A stretch of 64,000 nt of DNA, from NCBI RefSeq assembly GCF_042932805.1, contig NZ_CP170633.1, forward strand, positions 3,720,001-3,784,000, given 5' to 3'. The notes beneath the pieces are model-generated. The model ran no database searches, was not told the origin of the DNA, and saw only the letters and a program-made list of their open reading frames with translations. This document shows positions 17,894-27,123 of the stretch, piece after piece. The translations under genes and the position numbers were made by a program. This DNA is from Ascidiaceihabitans sp029251465. Its GTDB lineage: Bacteria > Pseudomonadota > Alphaproteobacteria > Rhodobacterales > Rhodobacteraceae. Position 1 is the first letter of the stretch. Each line of letters begins with the position of its first letter.

Positions 17894-18322
17894 ATGACGG
17901 ATCGCCCCAAAGTCGCGGCCCTCGCGGTTGTATTGCGCGAGGGTCATGTGTTGCTGGTGAAACGCAAGAATGAACCGGACGCTGGTTTGTGGGGCTTTCC
18001 TGGCGGGCATGTTGAGCTGGGTGAGACCGGATTGGATGCGGCTGCGCGCGAGCTGCATGAAGAAACCGGGGTGATTGCGACGTCGATTGCTTATCTGACC
18101 AATCTCGACATCATCACGCATGATCCTGATGGTGGTATTGCGTTTCATTTTCTGCTCGCTGCCGTTCTGTGCAACTACCAATCGGGAACACCCCGCGCGA
18201 TGGATGATGCGCAAGACGCCGACTGGATTCGCGTTCAGGATGTCGAAAGTAAATCAATCGCCCTTAGCCAGAATGTCGATGACGTATTGCGGTTGGCTTT
18301 GGCCTATCAGCGCGGTCATTGA
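17894..18322 (+). CDS. Nudix hydrolase
   Basis: 142 residues. The Nudix box is complete: GHVELGE, then AARELHEETGV with the REXXEE metal-binding core. An N-terminal strand region (AALAVVLREGHVLLVKRKN) and GLWGFPGG precede it. Such enzymes cleave NDP-X substrates; the sequence resembles the small ADP-ribose/CTP-pyrophosphohydrolase group but the substrate is not determined. Confidence 0.92.
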   Translation: MTDRPKVAALAVVLREGHVLLVKRKNEPDAGLWGFPGGHVELGETGLDAAARELHEETGVIATSIAYLTNLDIITHDPDGGIAFHFLLAAVLCNYQSGTPRAMDDAQDADWIRVQDVESKSIALSQNVDDVLRLALAYQRGH

Positions 18323-18701
18323 CGGCGCGCAAAACCTCTGTGGTGCTGTACTAGGCGTTGCCGCTGGTAGCTTTGTGGGGCGCTCGGCGCGGATCATTCG
18401 GATGCCTGACGGGTTCAGCCTGACAAATCCAGCGCAAAATGCCGCCTAGAATCACTGGCATCTAAAACTTTGTTCCTTCAATTTTAGAAATGTGATTTCA
18501 CGAAACCGCAGTTAAACGGTCAAAATAGGTACTAAGGTTGTATTTTTCATGCCTTAATAGGTGCCTGCGACCACATGCGTCACTGATGTGTCTGGACGCA
18601 ACGGTGCAGCCTCGTTAAACAGCGCCCAGCAAGGGTGCGCTATTGACGCACTCAATGTGTCTAATGGCCCGCACAGGGCTGGAAAAATTGGAGAAACCCA
18701 C
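18323..18701. other. Gene-free leader region upstream of petABC
   Basis: 379 bp with no supported gene. A frame continuous with petA opens at 18561, but its codons look non-coding and lack a ribosome site. The AT-richer stretch at about 18470-18555 probably holds the petABC promoter. No clear operator is seen. Confidence 0.6.
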
Positions 18702-19259
18702 GTGTCTAACTCAGAAGAACACGAAGGCACCCGCCGGGATTTCCTGCTCTATGCCACTGGTGGCACAGGTGCAGTGGTCGCTGGTGCTGCGGTCTGGCCG
18801 CTGATCAACCAAATGAACCCATCCGCAGACGTACGCGCGCTGGCCTCGATTTTCGTCAATGTTGGCGATCTTGAGCCAGGCACGCAGTTGACGGTCAAAT
18901 GGCTGGGCAAGCCCGTGTTTATCCGCCGCCGTACCGAAGACGAGATTGCTGAAGCAGCAGCCGTTGCGCTGACTGATCTGCCTGACGCAGACGCGCGCAA
19001 CGCCAACATCGGTGCAGCCGACGCATCTGATGCGAACCGGTCTTTGTCAGAAGATGGCGAATGGCTGGTGATGATGGGCGTTTGTACGCACCTTGGCTGT
19101 GTGCCTTTGGGCGACGCTGGCGACTTTGGCGGCTGGTTCTGCCCATGCCACGGGTCGCACTACGACACAGCCGGTCGTATCCGCAAAGGTCCAGCACCTG
19201 AAAACTTGCCGGTTCCACCGGCCGTCTTCGTGGACGACGCCACGATCAAACTCGGTTAA
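18702..19259 (+). CDS. petA: Ubiquinol-cytochrome c reductase, Rieske iron-sulfur subunit
   Basis: 185 residues from GTG at 18702, which has GGAGA about 7 bp upstream and gives the usual family length. A twin-arginine signal (TRRDFLLYATGG) and membrane anchor start the protein, and the [2Fe-2S] ligands are in CTHLGC and CPCHGSHYD, followed by GPAPENLPVP. It transfers electrons from quinol to cytochrome c1 at the periplasmic side. First gene of petABC. Confidence 0.97.
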   Translation: MSNSEEHEGTRRDFLLYATGGTGAVVAGAAVWPLINQMNPSADVRALASIFVNVGDLEPGTQLTVKWLGKPVFIRRRTEDEIAEAAAVALTDLPDADARNANIGAADASDANRSLSEDGEWLVMMGVCTHLGCVPLGDAGDFGGWFCPCHGSHYDTAGRIRKGPAPENLPVPPAVFVDDATIKLG

Positions 19260-19271
19260 GGGAGAGACGCA

Positions 19272-20600
19272 ATGGGTGGAATTCCTCACGACCATTACGA
19301 ACCAAAAACCAAGGGCGAAAAGTGGCTAGACAGCCGTTTGCCTATCGTTGGTTTGATGTACACAACATTGACGGCACCAACGCCGAAAAACCTGAACTGG
19401 ATGTGGATCTGGGGCATCGTTTTGACGTTCTGTCTGGCGCTGCAAATCGTGACTGGCATCGTTTTAGCGATGCACTACACACCGCATGTCGACAATGCGT
19501 TTGCGTCTGTTGAACACATCACACGCAACGTAAACGGCGGCTACATGCTGCGGTACTTGCATGCCAACGGCGCGTCGTTGTTCTTTGTGGCCGTTTACGC
19601 CCACATTTTCCGCGGCCTGTACTACGGTTCTTACAAATCCCCACGCGAAGTCACGTGGATCATCGGCATGTTGATCTACTTGCTGATGATGGCGACTGGT
19701 TTCATGGGTTACGTTTTGCCTTGGGGTCAAATGTCATTCTGGGGCGCGACTGTTATCACTGGTTTGTTCGGTGCGATCCCGTTCATCGGTGACACGCTGC
19801 AAACCTTCCTGCTGGGCGGACCTGCTGTTGATAACGCAACGCTGAACCGTTTCTTTAGCTTGCACTATCTTCTGCCGTTCGTGATTGCCGGTCTGGTGAT
19901 CGTGCACATCTGGGCGTTCCACACGACAGGCAACAACAACCCAACCGGTGTTGAAGTGCGTCGCGGATCCAAGGAAGAAGCTGAAAAAGACACGCTGCCG
20001 TTCTGGCCGTATTTCGTGATCAAAGACTTGTTCGCGTTGGCGGTTATTCTGGCTGTGTTCTTTGCCATCGTCGGCTTTATGCCGAACTACCTTGGTCACC
20101 CGGACAACTACATCGAAGCGAACCCGCTTTCGACGCCTGCACACATTGTGCCTGAGTGGTACTTCTTGCCATTCTACGCCATCCTGCGCGCCTTTACGGC
20201 CGAAGTATGGGTTGTGCAAATCGCGACATTCGTGACCGGTGGTATCGTTACAGCCAAGTTCTTTGGAGTTCTGGCGATGTTTGGTGCGATCGCGGTTATG
20301 GCGCTGGTGCCATGGCTTGATACATCGTCGGTCCGCTCTGGTCGGTTCCGTCCAATGTTCAAGTGGTGGTTTGCACTGCTGGTCATCGATTTCTTTGCCC
20401 TGATGTGGCTGGGTGCGATGCCTGCAGAAGAACCCTATGCGTCGTTCTCTTTGATCGCGTCGGCCTATTGGTTCGCATACTTCTTGGTTATCTTGCCGCT
20501 GCTTGGCGTGATCGAGAAACCGGATACACCGCCTGCGACCATCGAAGATGACTTTGCTGCCCACTACGGTAGCGACGCTGACAAACAGCCAGCGGAATAA
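19272..20600 (+). CDS. petB: Cytochrome b of the bc1 complex
   Basis: 442 residues, eight or nine transmembrane helices. Quinol-site motif PEWYFLPFYAILRA (PEWY) and the heme-ligand histidines in helices B and D (RYLHANGASLFF, HIFRGLYYGS, and RFFSLHYLLPF, VIVHIWAFH) are present. It contains both quinone sites and hemes bL and bH. It lies 12 bp after petA. Confidence 0.98.
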   Translation: MGGIPHDHYEPKTKGEKWLDSRLPIVGLMYTTLTAPTPKNLNWMWIWGIVLTFCLALQIVTGIVLAMHYTPHVDNAFASVEHITRNVNGGYMLRYLHANGASLFFVAVYAHIFRGLYYGSYKSPREVTWIIGMLIYLLMMATGFMGYVLPWGQMSFWGATVITGLFGAIPFIGDTLQTFLLGGPAVDNATLNRFFSLHYLLPFVIAGLVIVHIWAFHTTGNNNPTGVEVRRGSKEEAEKDTLPFWPYFVIKDLFALAVILAVFFAIVGFMPNYLGHPDNYIEANPLSTPAHIVPEWYFLPFYAILRAFTAEVWVVQIATFVTGGIVTAKFFGVLAMFGAIAVMALVPWLDTSSVRSGRFRPMFKWWFALLVIDFFALMWLGAMPAEEPYASFSLIASAYWFAYFLVILPLLGVIEKPDTPPATIEDDFAAHYGSDADKQPAE

Positions 20601-20612
20601 GAGGAAATGCGT

Positions 20613-21479
20613 ATGTTTAAGAAACTCGCAATCAGCACTGTTGCAGCGATTACGTTTGCAACAGGCGCTATGGCAGCAGGCGAAGGCGCGCATATCGAGA
20701 ACATCGATTTCTCGTTTGACGGCCCCTTTGGCACCTACGATCAGAACCAACTGCAACGCGGTCTGCAAATCTACACAGAGGTTTGCGCGGCGTGTCACGG
20801 TCTGAAATATGTGCCGATCCGCACGCTCGGCGATGAGGGTGGTCCACACCTTCCTGCTGATCAGGTTCGCGCCTATGCCGATCAGTTCAGCGTCAACGAC
20901 GAGCTGGCAAACCCGCAGCTGTTTGATCTGGAAACCGAAGAATATCGCGCCCTGACACCGGCCGATAGCTTTCCGATCAACAATGCCAACGCGGCCCCTG
21001 ATTTGTCTTTGATGGCGAAATCACGTGCAGCGTTCCACGGCCCTTACGGTCTTGGCATCAACCAGTTGATGAAGGGCACAGGCGGCGCAGAATACATCGC
21101 GGCACTGATGCAGGGCTACGTCGATGCACCGTCGTGCACACCGGACGACATGGACGGCTCGTACAACAAATACTTCACATCTGGCGGCTATCCGGCAGAG
21201 TGCATGGACGAAGACGGTCATCACAAGTATCCGGGCAGCTGGATTGCGATGGGCCAACCTTTGTACGGCGAAGATGTTGATTATGCAGACGGCCATTCCA
21301 ACAGCCTGCACCACGAATCCGAAGACGTTGCGGCGTTTTTGATGTGGGCGGCTGAGCCAAAGCTGCAAGCGCGCAAACAAGCTGGTTTTGTTGGTGTACT
21401 GCTGCTGACGCTATTGTCGGTGCTGCTGTACCTGACGAACAAGCGCCTTTGGGCACCGCACAAAAAGAAAAAGCACTAA
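20613..21479 (+). CDS. petC: Cytochrome c1 of the bc1 complex
   Basis: 288 residues from ATG 20613, preferred over ATG 20607 because GAGGAA ends 6 bp before it. A signal peptide (ISTVAAITFATGAMAA) is followed by the heme-binding CAACH, and the Met ligand region lies in the second half. A C-terminal helix (GFVGVLLLTLLSVLLYL) anchors it, ending in a run of lysines. It ends petABC, before a strong terminator. Confidence 0.96.
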   Translation: MFKKLAISTVAAITFATGAMAAGEGAHIENIDFSFDGPFGTYDQNQLQRGLQIYTEVCAACHGLKYVPIRTLGDEGGPHLPADQVRAYADQFSVNDELANPQLFDLETEEYRALTPADSFPINNANAAPDLSLMAKSRAAFHGPYGLGINQLMKGTGGAEYIAALMQGYVDAPSCTPDDMDGSYNKYFTSGGYPAECMDEDGHHKYPGSWIAMGQPLYGEDVDYADGHSNSLHHESEDVAAFLMWAAEPKLQARKQAGFVGVLLLTLLSVLLYLTNKRLWAPHKKKKH

Positions 21480-21502
21480 GGGCAAACGCCTTTCCGCGAA
21501 AT

Positions 21503-21540
21503 AGCCCCGCACTGGAAACAGCGCGGGGCTTTATTTTTTT
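21503..21540 (+). terminator. Rho-independent terminator of petABC
   Basis: AGCCCCGC and GCGGGGCT form a GC-rich stem around a 12-nt loop, followed by TTATTTTTTT. Confidence 0.95.
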
Positions 21541-21560
21541 GAAACAGGTCTGAGATCAAG

Positions 21561-21959
21561 ATGAAACAATCGCTCGCTCTAATCACTTTGGTCGTGTCAA
21601 ATTATGACGATGCAATCGCGTTTTATACGGATGTGCTAGGCTTTGATCTGATCGATGACACCTACCAGCCCGAGCAGGACAAACGGTGGGTTGTTGTCAA
21701 ACCCAAAGGCGGTGGCGATGCATCGGTTTTGTTGGCCAAAGCCTCTAACGCAGAACAATCGGACCGCGTCGGTGATCAGACGGGTGGCCGTGTCGCGCTA
21801 TTTTTGCAAACCGATAATTTTGAACGCGACTATGCTGCATACCAAAGCAAGGGTGTGAAATTTGTACGGGCCCCAAAAACTGAACCTTATGGAACAGTGG
21901 CGGTGTTTGCTGACCTTTACGGCAACCTGTGGGACCTGATCGAATTCAGCAAAGCCTAA
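21561..21959 (+). CDS. VOC (glyoxalase/bleomycin resistance fold) protein
   Basis: 132 residues: LALITLVVSNYDDAIAFYTDVLGFDLI opens the first βαβββ unit, and GTVAVFADLYGNLWDLIEF closes the second, with the usual metal-ligand Glu near the end. Members include lyases, dioxygenases and binding proteins; no specific role is inferred. It is convergent with mtaB, 7 bp away. Confidence 0.9.
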   Translation: MKQSLALITLVVSNYDDAIAFYTDVLGFDLIDDTYQPEQDKRWVVVKPKGGGDASVLLAKASNAEQSDRVGDQTGGRVALFLQTDNFERDYAAYQSKGVKFVRAPKTEPYGTVAVFADLYGNLWDLIEFSKA

Positions 21960-21966
21960 GTTCGTT

Positions 21967-23220
21967 TCAGGCGCGCAGCTGAGTGCCGTCAACGCCGACA
22001 ATTTGCGTCGACACGATCTGTCCCTCGGTCTGGGGGACTTCAAACGTCACTTCTGTGAACTGCTCTGTGCGGCCCATGTGGGCGTTCTCCATCAAGACCT
22101 GATGCGTGCGTCCGATCTGTGATTGCAGATGCGCTGCGACCTGCATTTGCCCTGCTGCGCGCAAAGTGGCGGCGCGTGCCTTGATCGCTTTGCCGTTCAC
22201 TTGCGGCATGCGTGCGGCAGGTGTGCCAGGGCGCGGCGAGTAGGGAAACACGTGTAGCCAGGTCAGATCGCAGTCTTTGACCAACGCCAGCGAGTTTGCG
22301 AACATTGCTTCGGTCTCGGTTGGGAAGCCTGCGATGATGTCAGCCCCGAATGTCATGTCTGGTCGCAGTTTTTTCGCATCTTCGGCAAAACGGATCGCGT
22401 CGTCGCGCAGATGCCGTCGCTTCATCCGTTTCAGGATCATGTCGTCGCCGTGCTGTAGCGAAAGGTGCAAGTGCGGCATCAGGCGGGGTTCGGTCGCGAT
22501 GGCCTGCATCAGGTTTTCATCCACCTCGATGCTGTCGATCGAACTGATCCGCAGGCGCGGCAAATCGGGCACCAAGCGCAAGATGCGCATGACCAGATCA
22601 CCAAGTTTCGGAGCCGATGGTAAATCGCCGCCCCAGCTGGTCATGTCCACACCGGTCAGCACGACTTCGTTGTAGCCCTTGTCGACGAGCCGCTTGATCT
22701 GGTCGACCACAACGCCCGCAGGCACGGACCGTGAATTGCCGCGACCGTATGGAATGATGCAAAACGTGCAGCGGTGATCGCAGCCGTTCTGAACCTGCAC
22801 GTAGGCACGTGACCGCGTGCCAAACCCGTCGATCAAATGCCCTGCGGTTTCGGTGACGGACATGATGTCGTTGACCTGTACGGCCTCACTGTCGCCGATG
22901 AAGTCAGCCGCCAGACCTTGCCACGTATCGCCCTGCATTTTTTCGGTGTTGCCGATCACGGCGTCGACTTCGTCCATCGCGGTGAAGGTTGCGGGCTCGG
23001 TTTGCGCGGCACATCCGGTCACGATCAATCGAGCGTCCGGGTTTTCGCGACGCAGTTTGCGAATGTCCTGGCGGGCTTTGCGCACAGCCTCGGCCGTCAC
23101 GGCACATGTGTTCACAATCACCGCGTTCGTGAGACCGGCTTGTTCGGCCAATTCCTTCATCGCTTCGGTTTCGTACATGTTTAACCGACAGCCGTGATTT
23201 GAAAATTTGGGCGCGCTCAT
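21967..23220 (-). CDS. mtaB: tRNA t6A37 methylthiotransferase
   Basis: 417 residues from ATG 23220. The N-terminal UPF0004 domain has its cluster cysteines (NHGCRLN, NTCAVT, VTGCAAQ), and the radical-SAM CX3CX2C motif is in GCDHRCTFCIIPYGRG. A TRAM-like C-terminus follows. It converts t6A to ms2t6A at position 37 of certain tRNAs. It overlaps the dapF stop by ATGA, so the two are coupled. Confidence 0.95.
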   Translation of the reverse strand: MSAPKFSNHGCRLNMYETEAMKELAEQAGLTNAVIVNTCAVTAEAVRKARQDIRKLRRENPDARLIVTGCAAQTEPATFTAMDEVDAVIGNTEKMQGDTWQGLAADFIGDSEAVQVNDIMSVTETAGHLIDGFGTRSRAYVQVQNGCDHRCTFCIIPYGRGNSRSVPAGVVVDQIKRLVDKGYNEVVLTGVDMTSWGGDLPSAPKLGDLVMRILRLVPDLPRLRISSIDSIEVDENLMQAIATEPRLMPHLHLSLQHGDDMILKRMKRRHLRDDAIRFAEDAKKLRPDMTFGADIIAGFPTETEAMFANSLALVKDCDLTWLHVFPYSPRPGTPAARMPQVNGKAIKARAATLRAAGQMQVAAHLQSQIGRTHQVLMENAHMGRTEQFTEVTFEVPQTEGQIVSTQIVGVDGTQLRA

Positions 23221-24059
23221 GACAGGCTGTCCATAAAGCTTTGCGTCAGCTTGCCAGAAAATACGTGCATCGTAGCACCTGTCATCCAAACGCCATCTTC
23301 GCGCCAGTCAACGTGCAACGTGCCACCGTCCAGATCAATGCGCACAGAGCGGCCCGTCAGGCCCCGTCTGGCCGCCGCAACGGCAGTGGCGCAGGACGAA
23401 GACCCAGACGCCAGCGTGATGCCAACGCCACGTTCCCACACACGCATGCGGATGTGATCGGGGCCAACGATTTGCGCGAACTGCACGTTTGTGCGATCTG
23501 GATAGAGCGGGTGATGTTCGAGCTCGGATCCGCGCACAGCCAGATCAATCGCTGCGACATCATCCACGAAAAACGTGCAGTGCGGGTTGCCCATGCCGGT
23601 GGCCGTCGGTGCGCCGTCGATTGGCAATTCTAGGGTGTCCATCGCACTGGCCAGCGGCACGTCCGCCCAGTCTAGCTGCGGATGCCCCATGTTGACCGAC
23701 GTGATGCCGTCGCCCTGATCAACCGCGTGCAGGGCACCGCGATCAGTGGTCAGCGTTAGCGTTTTCGCACCACTACCGTCCATCAAAAATCGCGCAATGC
23801 AACGGGTCGCATTTCCGCAGGCCGCCGAAGTCGAACCATCAGAATTGTAAAACGTCAGATGTGCGTCCTCGGCCCCGTCGCTGATCACTGCCAGCTGGTC
23901 AAAGCCAACACCACAACGCCGATCAGCCAGCGCCTTGGCGAGTGATTCAGACATCTCGAACGCTTGCGTCCGTGCGTCCATGACAACAAAATCGTTGCCG
24001 AGCCCGTGCATTTTCATGAAGGGCAAAGAGAGAGGGGCTGAATGGGTCATTTCGGGCAT
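23217..24059 (-). CDS. dapF: Diaminopimelate epimerase, catalytic Cys replaced by Ser
   Basis: 281 residues from ATG 24059. It interconverts LL- and meso-diaminopimelate for lysine and peptidoglycan synthesis. The N-terminus (MKMHGLGNDFVVMD) and first active-site motif ACGNATRC are normal. The second motif reads ERGVGITLASGSSSCA where the family normally has a Cys at the first Ser (ETxACGxGxCA); the usual Glu is Ile. The enzyme may use Ser or the other Cys, or this may be a lineage variant. The frame extends 41 codons upstream without homology. Confidence 0.92.
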   Translation of the reverse strand: MPEMTHSAPLSLPFMKMHGLGNDFVVMDARTQAFEMSESLAKALADRRCGVGFDQLAVISDGAEDAHLTFYNSDGSTSAACGNATRCIARFLMDGSGAKTLTLTTDRGALHAVDQGDGITSVNMGHPQLDWADVPLASAMDTLELPIDGAPTATGMGNPHCTFFVDDVAAIDLAVRGSELEHHPLYPDRTNVQFAQIVGPDHIRMRVWERGVGITLASGSSSCATAVAAARRGLTGRSVRIDLDGGTLHVDWREDGVWMTGATMHVFSGKLTQSFMDSLS

Positions 24060-24155
24060 ATAACGCCCCCGCCGGAGTGAATCCAGAGCAAGAGAAATAA
24101 AGTTGATAATAAGGGCTTGACCCCCCCGCCGACTCTTTCTACTTAGCGACGCAGT

Positions 24156-24231
24156 GGGCCTGTAGCTCAGTTGGTAGAGCAACTGACTTTTAATCAGTAG
24201 GTCTCCGGTTCGAACCCGGACGGGCTCACCA
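24156..24231 (+). tRNA. tRNA-Lys (anticodon UUU)
   Basis: A 76-nt cloverleaf with acceptor GGGCCTG/CGGGCTC, D-arm AGCTCAGTTGGTAGAGC, anticodon loop CTTTTAA, T-arm CCGGTTCGAACCCGG, and an encoded CCA end. Its 3' half (from 24187) is duplicated at 33304, marking it as the integration site of the downstream element. Confidence 0.98.
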
Positions 24232-24243
24232 TTTTTTGTTTTA
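24187..24243 (+). repeat. attL: left 57-bp direct repeat
   Basis: Starts inside the tRNA-Lys anticodon loop (CTTTTAATCAG) and continues past the CCA into TTTTTTGTTTTA. Identical to 33304-33360 over all 57 bases; the sequences diverge on both sides. Confidence 0.95.
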
Positions 24244-24522
24244 AATCAGTTACTTAGGCAGATTTTGCTTGGGTGAATTTTTGCCTTTGAAATCCGAAAG
24301 CTTATAGTAACCCGATTTTGACAGCCAACCTGTGTAACGCCGAAACCACATCTCAGCTTCTTTGCAGCAACCTATTGACGTAGGCTGTTCTGATGAGTTT
24401 TTGCTGTGTCGCTGTCTTAGACTTCTTCCGCAATCAAAAGTGACTTAGTTGGACGCATTCCCCAAAACAGGCATTGACGCGTAGCGTATTCTAATCCGCT
24501 TGTGTAGCGTTTTGCGTGTACC

Positions 24523-26061
24523 CTAACTGCGTTTTGGGCGATCATCCCACCACGGTAGCAGACGCCCTAAGTCATCAGCATAAAGATAACCGCGCTTTTC
24601 GGGCAGATCATCACCATTTGCATTGCGAAACATCGTATCCAACCGCCAGCCTATTTTCTCGTCCGAGTTGGACTCAATCAAAGCTGCTTTGAAGCTGGTG
24701 TGGGTGGCAACTGAAAGCACTCTTTCAAGTTCTGGAGCCGCGACAAATGTAATCGGCCTGCGATCAACTGCCATGATTTGTGGGTCTTTCTGATCTGCCA
24801 TATCTTTGGCGTCCTCTAACACCTTTCGCCGTAGTGACTCTGCCATCTCAAGCCAGTTATTCAACGTCAACACGACCCCGACAGCATCATCTCTGACCCC
24901 GCGCCCCGTGAAACCACGACGACAGTGCGAGAAAAATCGCCAAAGCTGAAATACAGCCTTGGTCATATCTTCGTAGCCTCTCGCAGCCATGGGGTCTTTG
25001 CCGAACATGGCTTCTTGGGACATTCTCGTGGCCTTACATTCTACTGCAATATCTATATCCCCATCGACCATGCAGAGAATGTCGGGGGAAGCAAAGGATT
25101 GCGGCTTCTTTTTATAACTGAATTCACGCTCCCATTCTGGTCCAGCAAGAGTTTCAGAAAGGTATCGAAAACAATAATCTTCAAAACGTCGCCCGTAGTC
25201 GTCTCTGATAGCGCCGCCACCACCGACGACATCGTAGAACACACCAGACGTAACGCGTTCAAGGATCAACTCAGGTAAGGGTGCGCGGACCCTTTCACCA
25301 TTCTTTCCGAAACGTAGGCAAGGTGCTTGGCGCAATATACTTGGTTTGTCAGCGGTATGAATGACCTTACGCCGCCTCTCTCGCGCTAGCTTTGCTGCAT
25401 TCGGATAAGGTAAGGCAATCAGAGCAAGAACTTTTTCTACTTCCTCCCACTTCACGTCTAGCGTGGCCCAGGTGGCATTGTCTCGGATGACAGGAAAATT
25501 CATCAGACAGACAAACAGCATGAAGCCGATTTGAGAGAACCGGTTTAGAGAAATTCCATGGGTTTTTTCAAAATAGCTGGCACACTCCCCTTGCCCATAG
25601 ACGTAAGCATTTCGGTAAAATTGAGGTATATTTACAAAACCACGTTGCCAGTCGAACTGCCGAGCGGCTATCCGACCCATTTCGATGAAGATGTCTTGTT
25701 GGCTTTTCTGAATACAGAATTCTGCGTTTTCAAGATCCCTGAGCCAGTTGGCACAACTAAGTGACGACTGGAAGTGGTCCCAACGCAAAGTACGTACCTT
25801 ACCCGATTTCCTTAGCTTCGCTTTCGGGACTGTCATCAATTCATTGGCAAGCGTTTCAATCTCCCATTGCTTGATAGATAGCCTGTTTGAAAACTCAGCA
25901 CCGATAGCGCCGTCCGGTATGGTGCTTGGATCAAAGTACTTACGGGCAACGTCTGGTGTGTCAGTTTGGAGCATCCGCGTTGCCCAAAGCAACTGTATGA
26001 ATTCTTCATTTCCAGCGGCTTCAAGCAACTTGTTCAATTTCGTACGATAGTATGACCGCAT
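24523..26061 (-). CDS. Predicted PD-(D/E)XK nuclease-type cargo protein
   Basis: 512 residues, no named family recognised. In the second half a restriction-endonuclease-like core is visible: YGRRFEDYCFRYL (helix), then SPDILCMVDGDIDIAVECKATR, where D (about residue 333) and ExK form the PD-(D/E)XK metal site, followed by a helix. The N-terminal half is helical without a known domain. An island position and this nuclease core suggest a defence or DNA-processing role (inference). ATG 26061 is preceded by GGTGGTGAG; GTG 26076 is an alternative. Confidence 0.75.
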   Translation of the reverse strand: MRSYYRTKLNKLLEAAGNEEFIQLLWATRMLQTDTPDVARKYFDPSTIPDGAIGAEFSNRLSIKQWEIETLANELMTVPKAKLRKSGKVRTLRWDHFQSSLSCANWLRDLENAEFCIQKSQQDIFIEMGRIAARQFDWQRGFVNIPQFYRNAYVYGQGECASYFEKTHGISLNRFSQIGFMLFVCLMNFPVIRDNATWATLDVKWEEVEKVLALIALPYPNAAKLARERRRKVIHTADKPSILRQAPCLRFGKNGERVRAPLPELILERVTSGVFYDVVGGGGAIRDDYGRRFEDYCFRYLSETLAGPEWEREFSYKKKPQSFASPDILCMVDGDIDIAVECKATRMSQEAMFGKDPMAARGYEDMTKAVFQLWRFFSHCRRGFTGRGVRDDAVGVVLTLNNWLEMAESLRRKVLEDAKDMADQKDPQIMAVDRRPITFVAAPELERVLSVATHTSFKAALIESNSDEKIGWRLDTMFRNANGDDLPEKRGYLYADDLGRLLPWWDDRPKRS

Positions 26062-26322
26062 CTCACCACCCAACACTAGACTTCAAATCCAACTATGTTC
26101 TTGGCGTCGGATTTACGAGAGGGCCTGTTCCTTTATCGCTATCGGCCCCAACCGGACCTTGATGCATTTGTCGTCCAACGACCGCTCCCCGAACTTAGCA
26201 GGCATTGGAATTGCTGGTCCCGTGACGGCTCTGCGGAGGAAGCGAGTTTCAGATGCATCTTCGTTAATGCTCGTTTCGGGGCGCTTCAGTTGAGGCTGTC
26301 CAGAAATAGTCAGGCCCTCTGC

Positions 26323-26769
26323 TTATTCCGCACGATCATCTTTGCTGATCACTTCTCCACTTGACATCATATCACCATCTTCAAGTATTTGGGCTGTGCT
26401 TGGCGGTGGTAAAAGCTTCACAGCCTCTTTCAGATCTTCAATGGTTTTCGCTTCGATCTTGTAGTCATCGTACTCAATTTTCAGAGATCTGTTTCGATCA
26501 CCGTTGAGCCATTTTTCGACCAACAGGAGAACGCTTCCCGTGAAAACTGTTGCGCCAGCGGTCACCGTTTGAGGATGCGTCACAAACCAGAGCAGGTGCT
26601 CCATAACAGATGCTGATCCGGAGCTATCCTTTGTCATCATCGCGTTGCCCACAGCGACCCCGTTCTCCGCAAGCGACAAGCTCAACGCTTTCGCCGTGTC
26701 AGCCTCGTCTTTCGTTTTGCTGTGGGACAAAACGATACAAACTCTGTCGTTAATCACTTCTCTAACCAT
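26323..26769 (-). CDS. Small membrane protein resembling effector-associated component EACC1
   Basis: 148 residues. After an N-terminal region there is one membrane helix (TAGATVFTGSVLLLVEKWL, about 70-88), then a basic linker and a compact strand pair (RSLKIEYDDYKIEAKTIEDL) leading to an amphipathic helix. This order recalls EACC1, a constant component found beside variable effectors in bacterial conflict systems. The similarity is by eye only. It is 261 bp upstream, on the same strand, of the nuclease-like gene. The 26062-26322 gap holds only a plus-strand shadow frame. Confidence 0.6.
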   Translation of the reverse strand: MVREVINDRVCIVLSHSKTKDEADTAKALSLSLAENGVAVGNAMMTKDSSGSASVMEHLLWFVTHPQTVTAGATVFTGSVLLLVEKWLNGDRNRSLKIEYDDYKIEAKTIEDLKEAVKLLPPPSTAQILEDGDMMSSGEVISKDDRAE

Positions 26770-27123
26770 TATGGTTTCCTATCCGTTGGTCGAGTCATTC
26801 TCTTCACGAGAATGGTGTGTAAATCATATGATGCAAACCCTTGGCAAAACCCACTTTAATTTTTCCGCGTTTTGGTTGGGCTTTGAAAAGCAATCGTTCG
26901 TGCATAGCGCAGCATTGGTAGAAGTGGGCTTGGAACTGACATCTGACAGTTTTGTTAGGTTGACGGCAGACCGGCTAAATTTATAGGAAAAGTTGAGCAT
27001 AAGTTACGTATAGAGTCTCAGATTGTACTGTGCAGACGCAGTGAAAGTTGGAGTCCTTGTCTTTGATGGATTCAATCAATCCTTGCATTCATCTCCCTTG
27101 AGTTGCAGTGTTTCAGAGTAATA
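26770..27123. other. Intergenic region between divergent cargo genes
   Basis: 354 bp, AT-rich, with no supported gene; a plus-strand frame here is antisense to the membrane-protein gene and not credible. It should hold divergent promoters for the 26323 and 27124 genes. No clear operator is found. Confidence 0.5.

Noticed and set aside
18561..18701. N-terminal extension of petA
   Set aside because: The GTG at 18702 has a good ribosome site and gives the family length with the twin-arginine signal near its start.
19734..20849. Long (371-codon) minus-strand frame opposite petB/petC
   Set aside because: It is a shadow of highly conserved coding sequence; the translation is rich in Arg, His, Gln and lacks any domain.
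26095..26364. 89-codon plus-strand frame between island genes
   Set aside because: No ribosome site, partly antisense to the 26323 gene, and no protein-like pattern.
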